Assembly (NCBI RefSeq): GCF_000368065.1
Contig: NZ_KB851199.1
Span: 330,609 to 394,608, forward strand
From: Acinetobacter seifertii
Lineage (GTDB): Bacteria; Pseudomonadota; Gammaproteobacteria; Pseudomonadales; Moraxellaceae
DNA: 64,000 nucleotides
Direction: 5' to 3'
The notes beneath the pieces were generated by a model. The model searched no databases, was not told where the DNA came from, and saw only the letters and a list, made by a program, of their open reading frames with translations. Shown here piece after piece: positions 58,847-64,000 of the stretch. Position numbers and translations under genes: made by a program. Positions within the stretch are counted from its first letter, which is position 1; the number at the start of each line of letters is the position of its first letter.

Positions 58847-59212
58847 ATGAACCTAGCTAAAGTCGCCGAACTTACAAAAGTTAGTCCGCGTATGCTGCGT
58901 TATTATGAAAGTTTAGGGCTAATACAACCGCATCGCGCAAGTAATAACTATCGCAGTTATACGCAAAAAGACATTGAAAATATTAAGAAAATTAAAATAT
59001 TAAATGATGCTGGTATGACGCTAAAAGATATCCAAGTATTATTACCGTGTTTTGATTTAGATGAAAGGGTATTTACGCTCTGCCCTATTGTTCAAGAAAA
59101 GCTACAAACAGAACTGATGCATGTATCTGAGCAGTTAAACAAACTACAAACTTCTCAAAGTTTATTACAATCTTTCTTGGTAAAAGGCAAAGCTGAGAGC
59201 ACCAATACATAG
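58847..59212 (+). CDS. MerR-family transcriptional regulator
   Basis: The 121-residue protein has an N-terminal winged helix (NLAKVAELTKVSPRMLRYYESLGLIQPHR, about 2-30) followed by NNYRSYTQKDIENIKKIKILNDAGMTLKDIQVLLPC and a C-terminal dimerising coiled coil. Two Cys (Cys68 in LPCFDL and Cys78 in FTLCPIV) might sense metal or redox state, but the pattern does not match CueR, SoxR or ZntR. It faces the hydrolase gene across 71 bp that contains a MerR-type promoter. Confidence 0.88.
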   Translation: MNLAKVAELTKVSPRMLRYYESLGLIQPHRASNNYRSYTQKDIENIKKIKILNDAGMTLKDIQVLLPCFDLDERVFTLCPIVQEKLQTELMHVSEQLNKLQTSQSLLQSFLVKGKAESTNT

Positions 59213-59233
59213 TAGTTGATGCTCATGCTGTCA

Positions 59234-59992
59234 TTATTCTTCTAGCTCATTTTCTAAAGCAGCCACGTTCTTTTTCTTAATACTTTCAATTTTTGCATTA
59301 AGCTTTAAGACATGCTGGTAAAGCTCGTTAAATTTTTTAACTTGGGCATTTTCATGAAAAAGAATCATATGATCTTTCTTTTGCCACGAATAATTTTTTA
59401 GAAGTTTAAACATTTCCTCTGCGTCATCTAAAATTTGTAGCTCAATCACAAAAATTGCATGATCCTGATCAGCCTTTTGCTGAGTTCCCAATTTCATTTC
59501 AAGAAGTTGTCTCGTATCTGCATCAACAGATAATTCCTGAATTTTAGCGAGAAAAGTCTTATGAATTGATTCATATTCAGATTGATATTTATCTGAAGCT
59601 TTTCGAACATCCGCCAACATCTTTTCTGTTTCGGCATATTTTTGCTTTTTATCAATATCCAAACGGTCAACATTTAAAAAAGTGTCCCATTTTGCAGCTT
59701 TTAGTTCTCTTAAATATTCATTGCGCGCATTTACGTTTTGAACCCAATAATTTAAAAGAAACTCGGAGACTTGCTTGTAGTGTCCTGCAAGGCGTTTATC
59801 ATGAATATCGAGTTGTACAGGTTTGGACCAATCTTGAGCCTGTTCATAAAGTTCACTCATTTTTTCACTCATCACCACATCGAACATTTCGCTACTGTCT
59901 TTAGCTTGTTGCTGTTTAATATGTTGATAGGAAAAAAAGACAATAGCTGCAATGACGACCAGACCTGCTATCGCAATCAAAATTCGGCGCAT
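59234..59992 (-). CDS. membrane-anchored protein of unknown function
   Basis: The 252-residue product has one N-terminal transmembrane helix (RILIAIAGLVVIAAIVFFSYQHI, about 3-25) and an otherwise helical, Lys/Glu/Gln-rich periplasmic part that is probably coiled coil. It vaguely resembles DUF3053-type lipoproteins, but there is no lipobox, so I leave it unnamed. AGGAGG lies 5 bases before the ATG at 59992; a GTG 6 bp upstream overlaps the site. It converges with the MerR gene, and no hairpin separates them. Confidence 0.75.
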   Translation of the reverse strand: MRRILIAIAGLVVIAAIVFFSYQHIKQQQAKDSSEMFDVVMSEKMSELYEQAQDWSKPVQLDIHDKRLAGHYKQVSEFLLNYWVQNVNARNEYLRELKAAKWDTFLNVDRLDIDKKQKYAETEKMLADVRKASDKYQSEYESIHKTFLAKIQELSVDADTRQLLEMKLGTQQKADQDHAIFVIELQILDDAEEMFKLLKNYSWQKKDHMILFHENAQVKKFNELYQHVLKLNAKIESIKKKNVAALENELEE

Positions 59993-60169
59993 ACGCACCT
60001 CCTATTTCCATTCTTATAGTTTTGCTCTTTATAGTTATAAAATAGAGCTCTTAGTTCTTTATATGTCATTTATTTCACAATACGCAACACTCTATTCGCT
60101 ATTCAATGCTTTAAATCCTGATACATCACCCCTATTATGATGGGTAATTAAAATTTATGAGATTCTCCC

Positions 60170-60880
60170 ATGCGTGTTGATGTCTGGTCTGATGTAGTTT
60201 GTCCTTTCTGTTACATCGGCAAAAAACGCCTTGAACATGTCGCGGCTGAAGCTGGTATTGAACTTGATATTCATTGGCATAGTTTCGAACTAGATCCAAA
60301 TGCGCCAGCAACACATGACACTTCAAATACTGAGCGTTTAGCGAAAAAATATGGCCGTACCTATGAAGAGATGGAAGAAATGGAGCGCAACATTGCGGCC
60401 ATGGCTGCCTCTGAAGGTATCGACTTCCAATGGCAAAAAGCCAACTCGGGCAATAGCTTTAACGCTCATCGCATTATTCACCTCGCCCAAAGTAAAGGCT
60501 TAGGTAACCAAGCAAAAGAAGCCTTTTTCCATGCTTATATGACTGAAGGTTTAGCGATTGGTGAACGTGAAGTAGTAGAAGAAATTGCTTCTCGTATTGG
60601 CCTTGATAATGCCGAAGTTGAATTCGTATTAGATACAAATGAATTGGCTGATTTCGTTCGTCATGACGAAAAAATTGCGCACGAGCAACTCAACGTAACT
60701 GGCGTACCATTCTTTGTATTTGATCAAAGAATTGCGCTTGCAGGTGCACAGCCTCGTGAAGTGTTTTTACAAGTGTTAGAACAAGCACAGCTCAAGTCAA
60801 ATACTCAAGAAATCGAGCAAGATGATGCGGCTGTTTGTAATGATGAAACATGTGATATTCCACAAAATAAACAGTTTTAA
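60170..60880 (+). CDS. DsbA-family oxidoreductase (FrnE-like)
   Basis: This 236-residue thioredoxin-fold protein has CPFC active-site residues at 11-14 (DVVCPFCYIGKKRLE), a helical insertion (about 60-140) and the cis-Pro region NVTGVPFFVFDQRIALAGAQP. There is no signal peptide, so it acts in the cytoplasm like FrnE. A short tail with further Cys residues (DAAVCNDETCDIPQN) might bind metal or form a disulfide. Confidence 0.88.
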   Translation: MRVDVWSDVVCPFCYIGKKRLEHVAAEAGIELDIHWHSFELDPNAPATHDTSNTERLAKKYGRTYEEMEEMERNIAAMAASEGIDFQWQKANSGNSFNAHRIIHLAQSKGLGNQAKEAFFHAYMTEGLAIGEREVVEEIASRIGLDNAEVEFVLDTNELADFVRHDEKIAHEQLNVTGVPFFVFDQRIALAGAQPREVFLQVLEQAQLKSNTQEIEQDDAAVCNDETCDIPQNKQF

Positions 60881-61231
60881 CTGTAAAATGTGAACAAATC
60901 GTATGTTTTATCACCGTTTTAGCAATAGAGCGTTCTAAAAAAAGAACTATTCAATTGTTTAAAAAGCGTTTATGATTGCCACTTAGAATATTCGCGCTGT
61001 AATGTTCTGTTTTTTATGTGTTTAATGATCGGAATTTGAAGTTTCCCTGATCTAAAATCCCCCTAGTTTGGGGGATTTTTTTTGCTTAAAAATTCTCGCT
61101 ACTAGCTTAAACTTTTTCATTTAGTTCAAATATGTAAAAAAAGTTAAATTTACTTAACTTTTGTGTCGTCCTCTTGATTTTATTAGAAAAATCAACAAAA
61201 GTGACAATAACAACAAAACATAAAGATAGAT
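60881..61231 (+). promoter_or_regulatory. 351-bp intergenic region with terminator
   Basis: No gene is seen. A strong terminator lies at 61054-61083 (AAAATCCCCC-TAGTTT-GGGGGATTTTTTT), 170 bp after the FrnE-like gene, leaving room for a long 3' UTR or a small RNA of about 150 nt between 60900 and 61083. The next gene's promoter should lie in the AT-rich 61090-61200. Confidence 0.5.
61054..61083 (+). terminator. rho-independent terminator
   Basis: The stem AATCCCCC pairs with GGGGGATT and is followed by seven or more T. Confidence 0.88.
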
Positions 61232-62371
61232 ATGAAAACATTTCACGTTATTACGTATCGGCAGCTTTTTGCACTTGTAACATTAGGATTTGGTTCAGTA
61301 TGCATGGCTCATGCAGAAATAAATTCTTCGTCAACTCAGCAAGTAGAGAGTTTGCCATCTGGAGCTCAAACTCAAGAAAATAAAGATGAAAATCTTTTAG
61401 ATCAGATCCCAAGGTGGATTGATGCAACTCCAACGATTTTTCCTGAGCAGTCCAATCACCCTATTGTTCCACCCATGGAACAAACTGAAGACCAGACTTG
61501 GTTTGATCGCAAGCAAAAGAAAATCCGCAATTGGGCCGATCATACATCTGAAAAAATTGACAACTGGTTTGGTGAAGTCGACCCTCAAAAACCAGCAACA
61601 GCAACGATCCGTGTCATGGTTGATAACTATTGGAATGAGTACGATAACTTTGAAATCAAGCCCAGAATTCGCGGTAAGATCAAGCTTCCTACACTAGAGA
61701 AACGTTTGAGCGTGGTATTTGGTGATGACTCATTAGATAATGAATTTAATAACAGTCCGGCCAATATCAATCAGAATCCAAATCAAGATTCAAACAAGAA
61801 AATTGATGCTAAACGCACACGAGATGACAATAGTTCAATCGCGTTACGATGGTCAAATTTCTCTAAAAAACTGCCGTTTGAAACAGATGCCGACTTGGGT
61901 ATACGCTCTGGAGACGATGTGTATGTCCGTTTAAAAGCATCAAGAGATTGGCAATTACGTAATGATTTTAAATTTTATGCAGAAGAAATTTATCGATATG
62001 GTATTCATAGCGAAAATTATTTACGTACTAACCTAGAACTCACCCATGCTCGTCCAAATCAGCCAATATTATCCAATCAGTTCAGCTTAACGTATGCCGA
62101 TGATCAAGACGATGATTTAACATGGGAGAACCGACTTTTCCGTGAACATAGTTTCTTTGCAAACAACCGTTTTAACTACGGTATTTATACCGGCGGTTAT
62201 TACAACAGTAACGATTTACGTTTAAATAGTTGGGGACCATTTGTCTCATGGCGCCAACCTCTTTTACGTGAATGGTTCTTTGTACAAGGCGATGTCAATT
62301 ACTTTAATGACCATCGTGAAGATCGTAATCATTTCGTGAGTACTTTCTTGCGTTTAGAAGCGCTGTTCTAA
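61232..62371 (+). CDS. putative outer-membrane beta-barrel protein, paralogue 1
   Basis: The 379-residue protein has a Sec signal peptide (cleavage after AHA at about 29) and a Gln/Asn/Asp-rich, probably disordered segment (30-85). The C-terminal region has alternating aromatic strands (IRVMVDNYWNEYDNF, GIYTGGYYNSNDLRLNSWGPFVSWRQP) and ends in a terminal Phe (FLRLEALF), the usual outer-membrane signature. I do not recognise a named family. The C-terminal half is clearly homologous to the gene at 62494. Confidence 0.72.
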   Translation: MKTFHVITYRQLFALVTLGFGSVCMAHAEINSSSTQQVESLPSGAQTQENKDENLLDQIPRWIDATPTIFPEQSNHPIVPPMEQTEDQTWFDRKQKKIRNWADHTSEKIDNWFGEVDPQKPATATIRVMVDNYWNEYDNFEIKPRIRGKIKLPTLEKRLSVVFGDDSLDNEFNNSPANINQNPNQDSNKKIDAKRTRDDNSSIALRWSNFSKKLPFETDADLGIRSGDDVYVRLKASRDWQLRNDFKFYAEEIYRYGIHSENYLRTNLELTHARPNQPILSNQFSLTYADDQDDDLTWENRLFREHSFFANNRFNYGIYTGGYYNSNDLRLNSWGPFVSWRQPLLREWFFVQGDVNYFNDHREDRNHFVSTFLRLEALF

Positions 62372-62383
62372 TTGCTACGGACG

Positions 62384-62406
62384 ACCTTGGAGGTTGCCTC
62401 CAAGGT
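62384..62406. other. perfect inverted repeat between the paralogues
   Basis: ACCTTGGAGG-TTG-CCTCCAAGGT forms a 10-bp perfect stem 13 bp after the first paralogue. It lacks a following T tract on the plus strand, so it may be a processing or RNA-stability hairpin rather than a simple terminator. Confidence 0.6.
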
Positions 62407-62493
62407 GGTGAAAAATAAAATACTTTTAAATAAAAATTTAAGCTTTTTCCCTTACAATACTGAGCTAACTTTTGATTCCTGATTTTCAGAAAA

Positions 62494-63396
62494 ATGAATC
62501 AATTCTCTTCTTTTTCATTTAAATATAAATCTAAAGCCTTACTTTGTATTTATAGTTTAGGTATGCTGGTTTTAATTCCCCATACGCAACTTTTCTCTAA
62601 TTCTTTCAAGCATCCACGCTCTACAAGACGATCTCTACATTCTTCTACACTATTTATCAAAACTCCAAGATTCTCAGCATTTTCTGACCACTTACCCTGT
62701 GAAGCAGAAACAAATAATGATTCAGATGCCGCACTGATTCAGGACTTAATGGCCGTATTTGGAAATGATACGTTATGGAATCGTGTAAGCCAGTATAAAG
62801 ATTCTTATAAAACCTTGGGTAAGAAAAAGAAGAAAGCTTCAACCCCTCGTATTTCGGTTAGTAATCCACTTACCGCAAGCTGGGATACGATTTCAACATG
62901 GATACCTTTTGAAAATAATCTTGATTTAGGCTCAAACTCAGACAGTGATGTTTACGTCCAATTTCTTGCCAAGAAAAAATGGAATTTAAGACATAATATG
63001 AGCTTAGATACAGAGCAACTGTTCCGCTATGGCTCAACCAGCAGGAACTACACTGAAACAACACTGAACTTGACGCAAAAAATGCAGGACAATACACTTT
63101 TTGCTAGTAAATTTAATATTAATAAAAGTGAAAATGAAGACTATAGTTGGGGTAATTGGACTTTTCAGCAATACGAGTTTGTAAAAGATAATCGTCTCAC
63201 TTACGGCGTTTATAGTGGGGGCGTATATGCTAAAAATGACATTCGAGTAAATAGCTGGGGGCCTTATATTTCATGGCGCCAACCTATATGGCGAGATTGG
63301 ATTTTTATGCAAAATGATCTTAACTTTTTTAACCATATTGATGATGACCCTAAGCATCAATTGAGTATGCAAATGAATCTAGAAGCTAGTTTTTAG
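62494..63396 (+). CDS. putative outer-membrane beta-barrel protein, paralogue 2
   Basis: The 300-residue protein has a hydrophobic N-terminal segment (KALLCIYSLGMLVLIPHTQLF, about 14-34) without an obvious cleavage site, then a Ser/Arg-rich linker. From about residue 135 it aligns with the gene at 61232: shared blocks include DSDVYVQFLAKKKWNLRHN versus DDVYVRLKASRDWQLRND and NSWGPYISWRQPIWRDW versus NSWGPFVSWRQPLLREW. It ends NLEASF with a terminal Phe. Function unknown. The pair probably arose by tandem duplication. Confidence 0.7.
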   Translation: MNQFSSFSFKYKSKALLCIYSLGMLVLIPHTQLFSNSFKHPRSTRRSLHSSTLFIKTPRFSAFSDHLPCEAETNNDSDAALIQDLMAVFGNDTLWNRVSQYKDSYKTLGKKKKKASTPRISVSNPLTASWDTISTWIPFENNLDLGSNSDSDVYVQFLAKKKWNLRHNMSLDTEQLFRYGSTSRNYTETTLNLTQKMQDNTLFASKFNINKSENEDYSWGNWTFQQYEFVKDNRLTYGVYSGGVYAKNDIRVNSWGPYISWRQPIWRDWIFMQNDLNFFNHIDDDPKHQLSMQMNLEASF

Positions 63397-63411
63397 CCAA
63401 AAATCATTAAG

Positions 63412-63439
63412 TTGTGGATAACTCTTTCTTTATCCACAA
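63412..63439. other. inverted pair of DnaA-box-like 9-mers
   Basis: TTGTGGATAA (63412-63421) and TTATCCACAA (63430-63439) form a perfect 10-bp inverted repeat with an 8-bp spacer. Each contains the DnaA-box consensus TTATCCACA. It sits between two converging genes just before a terminator. Confidence 0.6.
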
Positions 63440-63471
63440 AAAAAGCCCCTGACAGTTCAGAGGCTTTTTTT
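63438..63471. terminator. bidirectional terminator paralogue 2 / htpG
   Basis: AAAAAGCCCCTGA pairs with TCAGAGGCTTTTT (one mismatch) around CAGT, between convergent genes. Confidence 0.85.
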
Positions 63472-63480
63472 ATATCAAAA

Positions 63481-64000
63481 TTATTTCAACAACAAGCTAT
63501 TAATACGCTTCACATAAGCTGCTGGGTCTTCTGGTAAACCACCTTCAGCAATCACAGCCTGATCAAAAATCACGTTCGCCAAATCATCAAATTGTTCCGA
63601 GCCTTCAAGTTTTTTCACCAAAGGATGCTCAGGGTTAATTTCTAAAATTGGCTTGATTTCAGGAACAGCTTGACCTGCTTGTTTCAGCATACGAATAAGT
63701 TGCGGTGATAATTCACCTTCACTTGTTACTAAACACGCTGGAGAGTCGACCAAACGGGTTGTTACACGTACTTCTTTAGTTTTGGCTTTCAATGAGTCAC
63801 TTAGCTTTTCAACCACAGGCTTAAATTGTTCAGCCGCTTGCTCAAGTGCCTTTTTCTCTTCTGCATCTTGCAAGTCACCTAAATCAACCGCGCCTTTAGA
63901 AACATTCTTCAATGGAGTACCGTCAAACTCTTGAACAAAATTCATTGCCCATTCGTCAACACGCTCTGCCATTAACAATACTTCGATGCCTTTTTTCTTA
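63481..64000 (-). CDS. htpG: molecular chaperone HtpG (Hsp90), 3' part
   Basis: This is the C-terminal 172 residues or so of bacterial Hsp90. The frame stays open to the window edge (KKKGIEVLLMAERVDEWAM), so the gene is cut by the window, not truncated in the genome. It carries end-of-middle-domain and C-terminal dimerisation sequences (FKPVVEKLSDSLKAKTKEVRVTTRLVDSPACLV, then MLKQAGQ and the ILEINPEHPLVKKL segment). The ATPase domain lies outside the window. Confidence 0.95.
   Translation of the reverse strand, partial: KKKGIEVLLMAERVDEWAMNFVQEFDGTPLKNVSKGAVDLGDLQDAEEKKALEQAAEQFKPVVEKLSDSLKAKTKEVRVTTRLVDSPACLVTSEGELSPQLIRMLKQAGQAVPEIKPILEINPEHPLVKKLEGSEQFDDLANVIFDQAVIAEGGLPEDPAAYVKRINSLLLK

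Noticed and set aside
63412..63439. Replication origin at the paired DnaA boxes
   Set aside because: Only two boxes, no AT-rich unwinding element cluster and no dnaA, dnaN or rpmH nearby.
63481..64000. Functional link between htpG and the Hsp90-like domain of the cassette gene
   Set aside because: The two are more than 6 kb apart with unrelated genes between; sharing a fold is not evidence of a link.

Overview
The window is a chromosomal segment of an Acinetobacter, most likely of the A. calcoaceticus-baumannii complex. This is judged from the AT-rich base composition (roughly 40% GC by eye), protein sequences that read as typical Acinetobacter orthologues (Pap polyphosphate:AMP phosphotransferase, a fused HisIE, a six-gene Mrp antiporter operon with fused MrpA/B, LpxO), and the Acinetobacter-type order secG, tRNA-Leu, tRNA-fMet, rimP, nusA, infB, rbfA. 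No database search was possible; names rest on motifs and remembered families.

Layout. 1-1426: an intact IS1-family element starts at base 1 and has cut off the 5' half of an MFS (citrate/metabolite:H+ symporter-like) gene, leaving its 3' half. 1465-12917: pap, a small unknown gene, the ubiquinone operon ubiE-ubiJ-ubiB, an FAD monooxygenase with a VOC protein, hisIE, a UvrD-like helicase and an ATPase with degraded ATPase motifs. 13233-19477: Mrp monovalent cation/H+ antiporter operon (A/B, C, D, E, F, G). 19537-26468 (minus): translation/transcription operon rbfA-infB-nusA-rimP with two identical initiator tRNAs, tRNA-Leu(GAG), secG and tpiA. 26758-31182: type IV pilus assembly genes pilB-pilC-pilD followed by coaE. 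31185-46570: mixed core genes (EamA transporter, rlmB, ppnP, a gene remnant, recN, yqgE, ruvX, an AaeA/X/B-like efflux operon opposite an IclR regulator, an AlkB-like dioxygenase, pgsA, a thioesterase, uvrC, a CHAP-like amidase). 46797-52877: an LprI-like lipoprotein, lpxO and the beta-oxidation operon fadB-fadA.

The most interesting stretch is 52893-57393. A self-contained, very AT-rich one-gene cassette sits exactly between two 29-bp direct copies of the fadA rho-independent terminator. The gene encodes an N-terminal HD phosphohydrolase-like domain followed by an Hsp90/GHKL-type ATPase domain and a long unknown C-terminal region, an architecture I associate with bacterial conflict (anti-phage) proteins. 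It is interrupted by an IS1202-type (ISNCY) insertion sequence at 53350-54830, with a 5-bp target duplication (TAAAT). Removing the IS and one copy of the duplication restores a single reading frame of about 956 residues, so this looks like a recently disabled candidate defence gene.

57397-64000: a small secreted protein, an alpha/beta hydrolase divergent from a MerR regulator, a membrane-anchored unknown, a DsbA/FrnE-like oxidoreductase, two tandem paralogous putative outer-membrane proteins, and the 3' end of htpG running off the window. Between the second paralogue and htpG is an inverted pair of perfect DnaA-box-like 9-mers.

Many gene starts were adjusted from the longest frame to the start supported by a Shine-Dalgarno sequence; each case is noted in its entry.
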